From an uncultured Anaerolineae bacterium (GTDB taxonomy: Bacteria; Chloroflexota; Anaerolineae; J036; Brachytrichaceae), in the NCBI GenBank assembly GCA_937927775.1, contig CALBEF010000013.1, positions 1 to 52,078 on the forward strand: a stretch of DNA of 52,078 nucleotides, read 5' to 3'. How positions within the stretch are numbered: position 1 is the stretch's first letter; every line of letters starts with the position of its first letter. The notes beneath the pieces were generated by a model, which had not been told where the DNA came from, made no database searches, and saw nothing but the letters and a program-made list of their open reading frames with translations. Both the position numbers and the translations under genes were made by a program. Shown one piece after another: positions 16,217 to 24,378 of this stretch.

Positions 16217-16894
16217 TCAGGCAATCCAGATCAGATACACGCCGACGCCAATGATGATGACGCCGGCAGCCTTCTCGATCACGGCAGTCCAGCGGGCCAT
16301 GCCTCTGAGTTGTTTGAGCGCGCCGGTGAATGTGCCGGCCAGCACAATCGGGACGCCCCGCCCCAGCGCGTACACAAACAACAACGCCGCGCCATATACC
16401 AGCGCCGCCTCCTGCGTCATGACGAAAGCGAGCACTGCCGCCAGCACCGGCGTGGCGCACTGGGAGGCCACCAGGCCGGATAGCAGGCCCAGAATCAGCG
16501 CGCCGGGGATGCCTTGCGCGCCGACCCGTTCCCGCAGGCCGGCTGCCCAGTCCGGGAGCGGCAACTGGATCACGCCCAGCATGGACAGGCCGGCCACGAT
16601 GCACACACCCGCCGCCACGTAAAACAGCGCGCGCGACGCGCCACCAATCAGGCCGCCCACCAGCGCCGCCACGACGCCCAGCCACATGAACGTGATCGCC
16701 AATCCAACCGCGAACACCAGTGAGATGGCGAAGGCGCGCCGGCGGGTCAGGTCGCGCGACCGGCCCACATAGGCCACGATCAACGGCGCCATGGCCACAT
16801 TGCACGGGCCGATGCTGGTCAACACGCCGCCCAGGAAAACCACCGCAAATGCCAGCGGCGAAGCGGTCTGGATCACGCCAGGATCAAAAGGCAT
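16217..16894 (-). CDS. ccdA: CcdA/DsbD-type thiol-disulfide membrane transporter
   Basis: A 225-residue membrane protein with six predicted helices, carrying the two redox cysteines that pass electrons across the membrane: one in SIGPCNVAMAP (about residue 31) and one in VASQCATPVLA (about residue 145). CcdA takes electrons from cytoplasmic thioredoxin and reduces extracytoplasmic thiol proteins. The membrane-anchored thioredoxin gene is 4 bp upstream and is the natural partner. The placement in an ArsR-linked locus rather than beside cytochrome c genes suggests a role in an arsenic or sulfur thiol pathway. Confidence 0.88.
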   Translation of the reverse strand: MPFDPGVIQTASPLAFAVVFLGGVLTSIGPCNVAMAPLIVAYVGRSRDLTRRRAFAISLVFAVGLAITFMWLGVVAALVGGLIGGASRALFYVAAGVCIVAGLSMLGVIQLPLPDWAAGLRERVGAQGIPGALILGLLSGLVASQCATPVLAAVLAFVMTQEAALVYGAALLFVYALGRGVPIVLAGTFTGALKQLRGMARWTAVIEKAAGVIIIGVGVYLIWIA

Positions 16895-16898
16895 GGCA

Positions 16899-17375
16899 TC
16901 ACCTCCGCGCCGCCAGGGTCTCGAACTTTGCGCGCAACACGTCGGGCTGCATGACGCCCATGTGAACCTCGCCCTGTCCCTGATGATCGTAGAACACCAG
17001 CGTCGGAATCACCCGGATGCGCGCCATTTCCAGCAAGCGCGTGTTGCGCGGGTCATACACGTTGATGTCCACCAGCCCGACAGTTCCCTGGAACTGGGGA
17101 TACACCTGATTGACGATGTCCACCATCTCCAGGCATTGCTGGCAGTTGTTGGAATGGAAGAACGCCAGCGTGGGCACGCCGGCCTGCATCAACTGATCCA
17201 GGTGCTGTTCGGGCAATGCGCCTTCGCCGGCCTGTAAAGCCGGGGGTGGCTGGTTCTTGGCGATCAGGATGGCGCCGATGACGCCGGCCAGCGCGATCAA
17301 CACGGCGATCTGGATCAGCCGTCGATTGCGCTCGGCGGCGCGTTTGCGAAGGTAACGTTCTTTTGCTTTGGACAT
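16899..17375 (-). CDS. membrane-anchored thioredoxin-like protein
   Basis: A 158-residue protein with a basic N terminus, one membrane anchor (LIQIAVLIALAGVIGAILIA, residues 20-39), a short linker and a thioredoxin fold facing outward. The redox motif is CQQC in FFHSNNCQQCLEMVD, and the cis-Pro loop is RVIPTLVFYD, both as in thioredoxins. It would be reduced through CcdA, whose gene follows by 4 bp, and deliver electrons to an extracytoplasmic disulfide or oxidised metalloid. It is first gene of the second unit of the locus, with its own ArsR-type operator 70 bp upstream. Confidence 0.87.
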   Translation of the reverse strand: MSKAKERYLRKRAAERNRRLIQIAVLIALAGVIGAILIAKNQPPPALQAGEGALPEQHLDQLMQAGVPTLAFFHSNNCQQCLEMVDIVNQVYPQFQGTVGLVDINVYDPRNTRLLEMARIRVIPTLVFYDHQGQGEVHMGVMQPDVLRAKFETLAARR

Positions 17376-17440
17376 GGCGTTGCTTCAGTCTGCGTTGCTC
17401 CAGGCTTCGACGCCGGGCAGGGCCGGCCAGTCGATGCCAG

Positions 17441-17462
17441 ATTATTCAAAATCTCGAATGTA
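17441..17462 (-). promoter_or_regulatory. ArsR-type operator, site 3 (thioredoxin-ccdA unit)
   Basis: Inverted repeat ATTC-AAAATCTC-GAAT (17444-17459), the same half-sites and 8-bp spacer as the operators before arsR and before the permease. It lies between the OsmC terminator and the thioredoxin start. A TACATT resembling a -10 overlaps it on the minus strand. Confidence 0.65.
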
Positions 17463-17472
17463 TTTGTCGCGC

Positions 17473-17518
17473 AAAAAACGCCTGCGCCCGGCCTGAGGTG
17501 GAGGCTAGAGCGCAGGCG
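17473..17518 (-). terminator. rho-independent terminator after the OsmC gene
   Basis: On the minus strand a 9-bp perfect stem (arms at 17510-17518 and 17479-17487, CGCCTGCGC with GCGCAGGCG) with a 22-nt loop is followed by six T (17478-17473). The first arm overlaps the last codons of the OsmC gene. It separates the efflux unit from the thioredoxin-ccdA unit. Confidence 0.75.
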
Positions 17519-17942
17519 CCGTGTTGACAGACGGCGCGATCACGCGGATTTCGCCATCGACTTGCGCCGACGCCGCCAGCGTGTTGTAGACCGTGCCGTA
17601 TTTCTCCAGGTTGCGCTGCAACAACTGCGCGCGATGCGCCGGCTCGTCCGTCCACAGGGTCAGTGTGTAGTTGACAGAGACCATGCGCGGCGGCGCGTCC
17701 TGGCGCGCGCCGCGCACAACGATCTCTGCTCGCTCATAAGCGAAGCTCAGGATGCCGGCGTAGCGTTCCACGTTCTTCAGGACGCACGCCGCAAAGGCCG
17801 AGAGCAGCAGTTCTGCCGGATTCATCAGGCGCTCATTCGGCCCGGCGGAGGCGGAGATGTCGAACAGCACTTCCGCCGAGCGCGTGTTGGCTGCGCCGAC
17901 TGCGCGGGCGGCCTGAGCGGCCGTGATGGTGTATTCCAGCAT
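17505..17942 (-). CDS. OsmC/Ohr family protein lacking the second catalytic cysteine
   Basis: A 145-residue protein of the OsmC/Ohr fold, whose members reduce organic peroxides with two Cys. The first Cys is present in LLSAFAACVLKNVERYA (about residue 54). The motif that normally holds the second Cys, CPVxNTL, here reads YGTVYNTL, so Cys is replaced by Gly. Peroxidase activity by the usual mechanism is unlikely; a binding or single-Cys role is possible. It begins 3 bp after the ACR3 gene and ends in a terminator, so it is the last gene of the efflux unit. Confidence 0.85.
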   Translation of the reverse strand: MLEYTITAAQAARAVGAANTRSAEVLFDISASAGPNERLMNPAELLLSAFAACVLKNVERYAGILSFAYERAEIVVRGARQDAPPRMVSVNYTLTLWTDEPAHRAQLLQRNLEKYGTVYNTLAASAQVDGEIRVIAPSVNTAPAL

Positions 17943-17945
17943 GGT

Positions 17946-19088
17946 TTACTTTCCTGTTCCAGATGGCGGCGGACAGGCTTCAGCCGCCGCGCTGACCATG
18001 CCGGCCGGCGCCGGCTGCAATTCATGGGCGAAGAAGCGCCGCTGGAAGAACAGCGCCACATTCACCAGGCCGATCATCACCGGCACCTCGATCAACGGCC
18101 CGATCACCGCCGCAAACGCCTCGCCGGAGCTGATGCCGAACACGGCCACCGCCACTGCGATCGCCAGCTCGAAGTTGTTGCTGGCCGCGGTGAACGACAT
18201 GGTGGTGGTTTTGGTGTAGTCCGCGCCCAGGCTCTTGCCCATCCAGAAGCTGATTAAAAACATCAGCACAAAGTACAGCGCCAGCGGGATGGCGATGCGC
18301 ACCACATCCAGCGGTATCTGCACGATCAGGTTGCCCTTCAGGCTGAACATCACCACGATGGTGAACAGCAGCGCAATCAGGGTGATCGGGCTGACGCGCG
18401 GCACAAATTGCGTCTGGTACCACTCGCGCCCTTTGGCGCGGATGAGCGCATAGCGGCTGACGAAGCCGGCGATCATCGGGATGCCCAGATAGATGAACAC
18501 GCTTTCGGCAATCTGGCCGATGCCGATCTGCACCACTTCTCCCTGCATCCCGAACAGCGGCGGCAGAATGGTGATGAAGAACCAGGCGTACACGCTGTAG
18601 AACAAGACCTGAAAGACGCTGTTGAAAGCCACCAGGCCGGCGGCGTACTCTGTGTCGCCTTTGGCCAGCTCGTTCCACACGATGACCATGGCGATGCAGC
18701 GCGCCAGGCCGATCATGATGAGGCCGACCATGTACTCCGGCTTGTCGCGCAGGAACAGGATGGCGAGCGCGAACATCAAGACCGGGCCGACCAGCCAGTT
18801 CTGCACCAGCGAGATCGACAGCACCTTGCGGTTGCGAAAGACTTCGCCCAACTCCTCATACTTCACTTTGGCGAAGGGCGGGTACATCATCAGGATCAGG
18901 CCGATGGCGATGGGAATGTTCGTCGCGCCCACCTGAAATTGATTGATGAAGTGCTCCACTTCAGGGAGCAGCGCGCCCAGCCCGACGCCGACCGCCATGG
19001 CCAGAAAGATCCACAGGGTCAGAAAGCGGTCCAGCGTGGAAAGCCGCCGGGTGGGGGCCGGCGCGCCGGCAACAGATACCTGACTCAC
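17946..19088 (-). CDS. acr3: ACR3-family arsenite efflux permease
   Basis: A 380-residue arsenite exporter of the ACR3 family (often named arsB). Ten hydrophobic segments are seen. The essential Cys of the family is in [19 protein letters not shown] (about residue 130), and the second conserved region is [23 protein letters not shown] (about 290-312). It exports As(III), and in some members Sb(III), using the proton gradient. The start is a GTG with GAGGTG ten bases upstream. It follows the small disulfide protein and precedes OsmC with a 3-bp gap, under the permease operator. Confidence 0.93.
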   Translation of the reverse strand: MSQVSVAGAPAPTRRLSTLDRFLTLWIFLAMAVGVGLGALLPEVEHFINQFQVGATNIPIAIGLILMMYPPFAKVKYEELGEVFRNRKVLSISLVQNWLVGPVLMFALAILFLRDKPEYMVGLIMIGLARCIAMVIVWNELAKGDTEYAAGLVAFNSVFQVLFYSVYAWFFITILPPLFGMQGEVVQIGIGQIAESVFIYLGIPMIAGFVSRYALIRAKGREWYQTQFVPRVSPITLIALLFTIVVMFSLKGNLIVQIPLDVVRIAIPLALYFVLMFLISFWMGKSLGADYTKTTTMSFTAASNNFELAIAVAVAVFGISSGEAFAAVIGPLIEVPVMIGLVNVALFFQRRFFAHELQPAPAGMVSAAAEACPPPSGTGK

Positions 19089-19110
19089 TTTTTCACCTCG
19101 TTATTCAAGT

Positions 19111-19140
19111 TCAATGACAGCCGCAGGCGTCTTCGGCCAT
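19111..19140 (-). CDS. nine-codon Cys-rich mini-ORF before acr3
   Basis: ATG at 19140, one base after the stop of the thioredoxin-like gene, opens a short frame reading MAEDACGCH and ending in TGA at 19111. It ends 22 bp before the acr3 GTG. The CxCH end could bind As(III) or another thiophilic metal, so a leader-peptide role is conceivable. It may equally be chance. Confidence 0.25.
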   Translation of the reverse strand: MAEDACGCH

Positions 19141-19141
19141 G

Positions 19142-19384
19142 TCAGTTCACGGCCTCCTTCAGCCAGGCAACGATCTCTTCCTTGCGCGGGAGCCGGCCCG
19201 AGGTTTTCAACTGCTCGTTGATCACCAGCGCCGGCGTGCTGAGAATCGGGTAGGCCATGATGGCGTTCATGTCGGTCACATGCACCACATTGGCCTGCAC
19301 GCCCAGATCATTAGCCGCCTCGCGGGCCAGCTCTTCCAGCTTTTTGCACTTGGCGCAGCCGGAACCCAGAATTTTGATCTCCAT
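19142..19384 (-). CDS. small thioredoxin-like (redox-active disulfide) protein
   Basis: An 80-residue glutaredoxin/thioredoxin-fold protein of the type called redox-active disulfide protein 2. The active motif is GSGCAKCKKLEELA (CxxC at about residues 10-13). The cis-Pro loop is ILSTPALVINEQL, and the protein ends in the usual VAWLKEAV helix. Genes of this type commonly accompany the permease family found just upstream. The ATG at 19384 gives the normal length; the longer frame adds seven residues. It would reduce a Cys pair of the permease or a bound metalloid, by inference. Confidence 0.88.
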   Translation of the reverse strand: MEIKILGSGCAKCKKLEELAREAANDLGVQANVVHVTDMNAIMAYPILSTPALVINEQLKTSGRLPRKEEIVAWLKEAVN

Positions 19385-19456
19385 ATTTGTTCTCCTTTGT
19401 GACACGGGATTGAGCGCAGTCAGGCTGGACGCCTGCCGCGCTCAAAGAATAACAGA

Positions 19457-20929
19457 CTATGAGGTTTGCGCGCGAGCCGTCGCCGGACTTGCGTTGCGCC
19501 GGCTGATGACATATAGCGCCGCGCCCAGCAGCGCCACGAAGCCGGCCAGGTAGGCCAGCAACGCCCACACGCTGGCCCCATCAACCCAGGCGCCGTAGAT
19601 CAGGCCGGATGCCGTGCTGAACACGGCCACCAGACCTGCGTAGGTCCACGCCTTGCGCCGAGTGATGATGACCGAGATCATCAGGATGCTTTGCAGACTT
19701 AGTTCGGGGTCGGCCATCAAATAGGCGATCAGCGGGCCGGGATGCATCCCCAGCGACAGGAACATCTGGGCGATCGGCACTTCCACCAGCGTGGGGAAGT
19801 ACATGAACACGCCGAACACGACGCCGGCCAGATTGCCGAACAGGGTGTTGCTGCCGGCGATCGCCTGGATCCATTCCGGTTGAATGATCTGGCGAATCAC
19901 GCCGACCACAAACACGCCCACAATCAGCAGCGGGAAGATCTGCCGAACGAAGCGCCAGGTCTCCCACAGCCACTGCTGGATTTCATAGTCCTCGAAGTAG
20001 CGCCGCCCGATATACCAGATGGCGCCCAGCATGAGCAACACGCCGAAAAGTTTGCCGGTCAGATCAATGCGCGCGCCGTTCGCAGTCGGCTGCACCCCGA
20101 CGGCAGCCACAGCGAGCGTGGCAGCAATCAGGCCGAGCGAGACCCACGTCCAGCGGTTATACCCCTCGTCCACCTTGCCCAGGCCGCGCCAGGCCGTCAG
20201 GCCAATCAACACCAGCAGACCGATCAGGAGCAGCCCCTGCACGGTGACGCCTTCTTCGCCTTTGGCCGGGTCGAAGGGGATCAGGGTGAACAGGGTTTGC
20301 TGAAGCGCCTCGACGCCAGGAATGGGCAGCGTGAAGGAAGCGTAGGTGTTGAGCAACACCGGCACTTTGAGCGTGCCGAAGATCAGCAGCGCGACCATGA
20401 CCAGCAGAAATGCCACCGTGGCGCGTTTCAAACCGCCGTGCCCGACGAATGTGGCGTCGTTTGCTTCGGCGTGCGCCTGGTCGTCGCGCCAGAAGATCAG
20501 GGCCATGATAAGGCCGATGCTGATGCCAAAGGTGAGGGACAGGATGATGCGCGCGATGGCAAATTCCGGCCCCAGCGCCACGCCGGTGTAGGCCAGCGCG
20601 AGGATGTTGCCGGCCGGCGCAAAGAACAGGAACGTGATGGCCGGCCCCAGCCCGGCGCCCTTCTTGTAAATGCCGGCGAACAGGGGCACGATGGTGCAGG
20701 AGCACACGGCCAGCACGCTGCCGGCCAGCGCAGCCGCCGGATAGGCGATGAATCTGGGCGCTTTGCGGCCCAGGAAGCGCGTCACCGAATCTTTGGGCAC
20801 CAGGGTAGATAGTCCGCCGGCGATGAAGAACGCCGGCAGCAGACACAATAACACGTGCGCGGCCAGATACGCGGCCAGGTTGCCCAGCCCTCCCTGCAGA
20901 AACTTGACGATATAGGCGCTGATATCCAT
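19457..20929 (-). CDS. permease of the UPF0718/ArsP-like family
   Basis: A 490-residue membrane protein of the COG0701 permease family, which includes the organoarsenical exporter ArsP. The signature AVCSCTIVPLFAGIYKKG near residue 70 carries two Cys, and AITFLFFAPAGNILAL follows. A middle hydrophilic loop and a second half with PTLVEVPIAQMFLSLG complete the family pattern. Length is greater than classical ArsP (about 300-350). ATG at 20929 was chosen because GGATGAA lies upstream; two in-frame ATGs further up are less well placed. It is first gene of the efflux unit, with an ArsR-type operator 47 bp upstream. Confidence 0.85.
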   Translation of the reverse strand: MDISAYIVKFLQGGLGNLAAYLAAHVLLCLLPAFFIAGGLSTLVPKDSVTRFLGRKAPRFIAYPAAALAGSVLAVCSCTIVPLFAGIYKKGAGLGPAITFLFFAPAGNILALAYTGVALGPEFAIARIILSLTFGISIGLIMALIFWRDDQAHAEANDATFVGHGGLKRATVAFLLVMVALLIFGTLKVPVLLNTYASFTLPIPGVEALQQTLFTLIPFDPAKGEEGVTVQGLLLIGLLVLIGLTAWRGLGKVDEGYNRWTWVSLGLIAATLAVAAVGVQPTANGARIDLTGKLFGVLLMLGAIWYIGRRYFEDYEIQQWLWETWRFVRQIFPLLIVGVFVVGVIRQIIQPEWIQAIAGSNTLFGNLAGVVFGVFMYFPTLVEVPIAQMFLSLGMHPGPLIAYLMADPELSLQSILMISVIITRRKAWTYAGLVAVFSTASGLIYGAWVDGASVWALLAYLAGFVALLGAALYVISRRNASPATARAQTS

Positions 20930-20975
20930 AGGATTCATCCTTCTGCCCCCTCTGGAATCACTCCCCGGCAACATG

Positions 20976-20997
20976 CATATTCATGAAATCGAATATG
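20976..20997 (-). promoter_or_regulatory. ArsR-type operator, site 2 (permease-acr3 unit)
   Basis: Perfect 7-bp inverted repeat CATATTC-ATGAAATC-GAATATG with an 8-bp spacer, between arsR and the permease gene. It shares the ATTC-N8-GAAT core with the sites at 17444 and 21447. The CATATT half may be part of the -10. Confidence 0.8.
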
Positions 20998-21043
20998 ATT
21001 TGTCTGCCGACTGACGATAATTGCTCTGCTTCAGGCTGCATAA

Positions 21044-21436
21044 TCACGCCGCGCCGGCGCGTTCGACAGCGATTGTCATCGGCTCGGCGCTGACGCTCTG
21101 CGGGTTGCACTTGGGGCAAGAGCAGACAGCAGCAGCGCGCTGACCGGCGTGTTTGGGAACGCGGTTGCCGATCATCGCGCGCGCGCGGTCCAACACGTCA
21201 TACACGCCGGGTTCGATGACGCGGTAGAAGATATTCCACCCCTCGCGCCGGTCTTCGATCAGCCCGGCCTCGCGCAACACGGCCAGGTGTTGCGAGATGT
21301 ACGCCTGCCGGTAGCCCAAATGGGCTTCCATGTGGCACACGCACTCCTCGCCCTCGCGCAGCAGATCGAGAATCTGCGCGCGGGCCGGATGCATCAGCGC
21401 CTTGAACAGCCGGGAGAGTCGCTCGTCTTCGCGCAT
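21044..21436 (-). CDS. arsR: ArsR/SmtB family metalloregulatory repressor
   Basis: A 130-residue winged-helix repressor. The arsenite-binding type motif is ECVCHMEAHLG (CxC in the helix preceding recognition, residues 32-42), close to the ELCVCDL of plasmid ArsR. The recognition helix is RQAYISQHLAVLREAGL, then the wing DRREGWNIFYRV. A C-terminal tail has an additional CSCPKC motif that could hold As(III) or another metal. Binding of trivalent arsenic should release it from DNA. It is transcribed first in the locus and its own operator covers the promoter, so it is probably autorepressed. Confidence 0.92.
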   Translation of the reverse strand: MREDERLSRLFKALMHPARAQILDLLREGEECVCHMEAHLGYRQAYISQHLAVLREAGLIEDRREGWNIFYRVIEPGVYDVLDRARAMIGNRVPKHAGQRAAAVCSCPKCNPQSVSAEPMTIAVERAGAA

Positions 21437-21441
21437 GGCAA

Positions 21442-21497
21442 ATCACATTCAAATTAACGAATGCGATTATATGCCGGGGGTGGCAGCGCGCAACTGA
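21442..21497 (-). promoter_or_regulatory. arsR promoter with ArsR-type operator, site 1
   Basis: On the minus strand a TATAAT (21471-21466) has a TTGCGC 16 bp upstream (about 21493-21488). The inverted repeat ATCACATTC-AAATTAAC-GAATGCGAT (21442-21467) begins at the -10 and covers the start of transcription, the classical position for ArsR repression. arsR begins at 21436. Confidence 0.75.
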
Positions 21498-21579
21498 CAA
21501 ATGTCATGCGTTGCGCCAGTCGGATGCCAGAGGAATAGCGCGCAGAAAAGGGCAGCGGAGGTGGAAGGGCAGGCTGGCT

Positions 21580-22428
21580 TCAACCAAACCGGCCGCTCAC
21601 GTAATCCTCGGTGCGCTTGTCGCGCGGGCGGCTGAAAATCGTTTTGGTTTCGTCCATCTCGATCATCTCGCCGGCGCGATCGGGGCGCATCATCATCATT
21701 GCCGTGTAATCGCTGACGCGGGCCGCCTGCTGCATGTTGTGCGTGACGATCACGATGGTGTAATCCTGCTTCAGCGTCTGCATCAATTCTTCGATTTTCA
21801 GCGTCGCCACAGGGTCCAGCGCCGAACAGGGTTCGTCCATGAGAATGACTTCCGGCTGCACAGCGATGGCGCGGGCGATGCACAGGCGCTGCTGTTGACC
21901 GCCGGAGAGGGCAGTGCCGGGCTGCTTCAGCTTGTCTTTCACCTCATCCCACAACGCTGCCCGGCGCAGCGACGCCTCAACCAGCTCATCCATCTGGGAT
22001 TTGCTCCCATGCCAGCCGTTGATGCGCGGGCCGAAGGCAACGTTCTCGTAGATGCTCTTGGGAAAGGGGTTCGGCTTTTGAAAGACCATGCCGATTCTGC
22101 GTCGCACATCGACCACGTCCATGTTGGGCGCGTACAGGTCCTGACCGTGAAAGAACACCCCGCCTTCCACGCGAGAGCCGGGCACCCGGTCGTTCATACG
22201 GTTGAACGAGCGCAGAAGCGTGCTTTTGCCGCAGCCGGACGGGCCGATGAGGGCCGTGATCATGTTTTTGCGAACCGGCAGGGTCACGTCGCGCACCGCG
22301 CAGAAGCTGCCATAGAAAACCGAAAGATTCCGCGCCTCGAGCGCATATGCCGGGTCGCCGGGCTGCGCCAGTGTTTGTTCTTTGGCGCTTGCGTCTGCGC
22401 GCATGATGGATGCTTCCAACAGTGACAT
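21580..22428 (-). CDS. pstB: phosphate ABC transporter ATP-binding protein PstB (second copy)
   Basis: A 282-residue ABC ATPase for phosphate import, last gene of the pstSCAB operon. Walker [28 protein letters not shown], signature LSGGQQQR and Walker [14 protein letters not shown] are complete. The C-terminal ends [12 protein letters not shown]. It shares long identical stretches with the first PstB in the window (for example TLKIEELMQ and [15 protein letters not shown]), which shows recent duplication. It starts 12 bp after pstA. An imperfect inverted repeat lies downstream at about 21489-21518 but has no T-run. Confidence 0.95.
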   Translation of the reverse strand: MSLLEASIMRADASAKEQTLAQPGDPAYALEARNLSVFYGSFCAVRDVTLPVRKNMITALIGPSGCGKSTLLRSFNRMNDRVPGSRVEGGVFFHGQDLYAPNMDVVDVRRRIGMVFQKPNPFPKSIYENVAFGPRINGWHGSKSQMDELVEASLRRAALWDEVKDKLKQPGTALSGGQQQRLCIARAIAVQPEVILMDEPCSALDPVATLKIEELMQTLKQDYTIVIVTHNMQQAARVSDYTAMMMMRPDRAGEMIEMDETKTIFSRPRDKRTEDYVSGRFG

Positions 22429-22440
22429 TGCAACCTCCGT

Positions 22441-23346
22441 TTAATATCGCTTCTGCAGTTTGGCGCGCAGCAGCACCGCGACGGCGTTCAGCAGCAGCAG
22501 CGTCCCAAGCAACACAATTATCCCGGCCGCCGCGATGTCGTGAAACTCGCGCTGCGGCTTGGAAGTCCAGTTGAAAATGAGGATCGGCAGCACAGTGAAG
22601 CGGTCGAGGATGTCGCGCGGCAGGAAGGGCACAAAGGTGAGGGCGCCGATGGTGATAAGCGGCGCCGTTTCGCCGATGGCGCGCGAAGCGGCCAGGATGT
22701 TGCCGGTGAGAATGCCGGGCAGCGCATAGGGCAGGACGTGGTTCCAGATCGTCTGCCAGCGGGTGGCGCCCAGCGCCAGCGACGCCTCGCGGAAACTTTG
22801 CGGCACGGCGCGAATGGCCTCGCGCGAGGCGACGATGATGATCGGCAGCACCACCAGCGCCATGGTCAGCGCGCCGGCCAGAATGCTGCGTCCCATGCCC
22901 AGCCAGCGCACGAACAACTGCAAGCCCAGCAGACCGTAGATCACCGAGGGCACTGCCGCCAGGTTATTGATGTTGACCTCGATCAACTGCGTTGTCCAGT
23001 CTTTGCCGGCGTATTCTTCGAGATAGATCGCCGACATCACGCCCAGCGGCAAAGCAATTACGATAGTGAGGGCCATCATGTAGAGTGTGCCTACCAGCGC
23101 CACCTGAATGCCGGCGCGATTTGGGAAACGCGAGTCGGCCCGCGTCAGAAAGTCCAGGTTGAGCCAGGGTGTCCCGCTGATCAGGACATCCGCTATCAGG
23201 ATAATCAGCGTGCCCAGCGCAATGATGACCGCCAGGTTGCTCAGAATAAGAAAGATGAAGCTGCGCAACCGGCGGGCTTGCGGGGAGGGCCTGAATTCAA
23301 GGTCTTGAGACAGGATATCTCTTTTGACAGATTGTTCTGCAGCCAT
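22441..23346 (-). CDS. pstA: phosphate ABC transporter permease PstA
   Basis: A 301-residue inner-membrane permease with six main helices. The ABC-permease EAA loop is seen as [27 protein letters not shown] (in the cytoplasmic loop, about residues 190-216), the site that docks on Pst[15 protein letters not shown] is a PstA/PstC hallmark. With PstC it forms the phosphate channel. Its start codon overlaps the pstC stop by one base (TAATG), so translation is coupled, and pstB follows by 12 bp. Confidence 0.95.
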   Translation of the reverse strand: MAAEQSVKRDILSQDLEFRPSPQARRLRSFIFLILSNLAVIIALGTLIILIADVLISGTPWLNLDFLTRADSRFPNRAGIQVALVGTLYMMALTIVIALPLGVMSAIYLEEYAGKDWTTQLIEVNINNLAAVPSVIYGLLGLQLFVRWLGMGRSILAGALTMALVVLPIIIVASREAIRAVPQSFREASLALGATRWQTIWNHVLPYALPGILTGNILAASRAIGETAPLITIGALTFVPFLPRDILDRFTVLPILIFNWTSKPQREFHDIAAAGIIVLLGTLLLLNAVAVLLRAKLQKRY

Positions 23347-24260
23347 TACTCATACACCTCGCGGAAGCGGCGCACAAATCGGAAACTCAGGATGTTCATG
23401 ACAAAAGTCAGCAGGAACAACGTGCTTCCGACGGCGAAGATGGTCTTGTAGGACAGCGAGCCATAAGGCGTGTCACCCAGGCTGACCTGCACGATGTAGG
23501 AGGTCATGGTCATCACCGGCACCGTCGGGTCAAGGGTTAACTGGGGGTTCTGGCCAGCGGCGATCGCCACAATCATCGTCTCCCCGACCGCGCGGGACAG
23601 GGCCAGCACGACCGCTGCCGCAATCCCGGACAACGCCGCCGGCGTCACAACGCGAGTCGCCACCTCGAAACGCGTGGCCCCCAGCCCGAAGGCGCCTTCG
23701 CGCAGCGCGTCCGGCACGGCGCTCAGCGCGTCTTCGCTCAGCGACGCCACCAGCGGAATGATCATCACGCCCATCACCAGGCCGGCGCTCAGCGAGTTGA
23801 AAGAGCTGATTTGAGGGATGAACTGCTTAAGGAAGGGTGTCACCACGATCAGCGCAAAGAAGCCATACACCACTGTCGGCACGCCGGCCAGAATCTCGAT
23901 CAACGGTTTCAGCGTCGCGCGCAAACGCGGCGAGGCAAACTCGCTCAGATAGATCGCAATGACCAGGCCAAACGGGATAGCCACCAGCATGGCGATGAAC
24001 GATGTCAACAGCGTGGCAGTGACCAGCGGCCACACGCCGAATTTCTGATTGGCGAACAGCGGCGTCCACTGCGTTTCGGTCAGGTATCGCCACAGCGGCA
24101 CCTCGGCGAAGAAACTGACAGTATCTGTCGCCAGCGCCAGCACGATGCCCGCCGTCGTGAACACCGAGATGTTGGCCGCCGCAAACAGAAAAATTCGAAT
24201 CAGGTTCTCGCCGAAGGTTCGCGCGCGCTGGCGTTGCAGTGAAATGTCAAGAGTGCTCAT
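23346..24260 (-). CDS. pstC: phosphate ABC transporter permease PstC
   Basis: A 304-residue inner-membrane permease, partner of PstA. The EAA loop reads [27 protein letters not shown], and [14 protein letters not shown] is the conserved membrane motif. The ATG at 24260 is chosen: the frame continues upstream only through the intercistronic hairpin, with no family similarity. It follows pstS by 118 bp with a strong hairpin between, and overlaps pstA by one base. Confidence 0.94.
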   Translation of the reverse strand: MSTLDISLQRQRARTFGENLIRIFLFAAANISVFTTAGIVLALATDTVSFFAEVPLWRYLTETQWTPLFANQKFGVWPLVTATLLTSFIAMLVAIPFGLVIAIYLSEFASPRLRATLKPLIEILAGVPTVVYGFFALIVVTPFLKQFIPQISSFNSLSAGLVMGVMIIPLVASLSEDALSAVPDALREGAFGLGATRFEVATRVVTPAALSGIAAAVVLALSRAVGETMIVAIAAGQNPQLTLDPTVPVMTMTSYIVQVSLGDTPYGSLSYKTIFAVGSTLFLLTFVMNILSFRFVRRFREVYE

Positions 24261-24313
24261 CACTGGCAGTCCATTATCGCAAGCTAAAAGGATAACGCAT
24301 TGTTCAGGAAACA

Positions 24314-24347
24314 ACAGGCAAGGCGACACAATCATCGCCTTGCCTGT
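24314..24347 (-). terminator. intercistronic hairpin between pstS and pstC
   Basis: A perfect 13-bp inverted repeat (ACAGGCAAGGCGA at 24314-24326, complement at 24335-24347) with an 8-nt loop lies between the pstS stop and pstC start. On the minus strand it is followed by a weak T-rich run (TTGTTT). It probably acts as a partial terminator or as a 3'-end stabiliser, giving more pstS message than permease message. Confidence 0.75.
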
Positions 24348-24378
24348 AAACCATGCTCCTGCTTGAGAGCGTTGGGGG

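Noticed and set aside
21489-21518. terminator after the pstB operon
   Set aside because: An imperfect inverted repeat (GCGCAAC with GTTGCGC) exists, but it has no T-run and overlaps the likely -35 region of arsR, so I did not call it.
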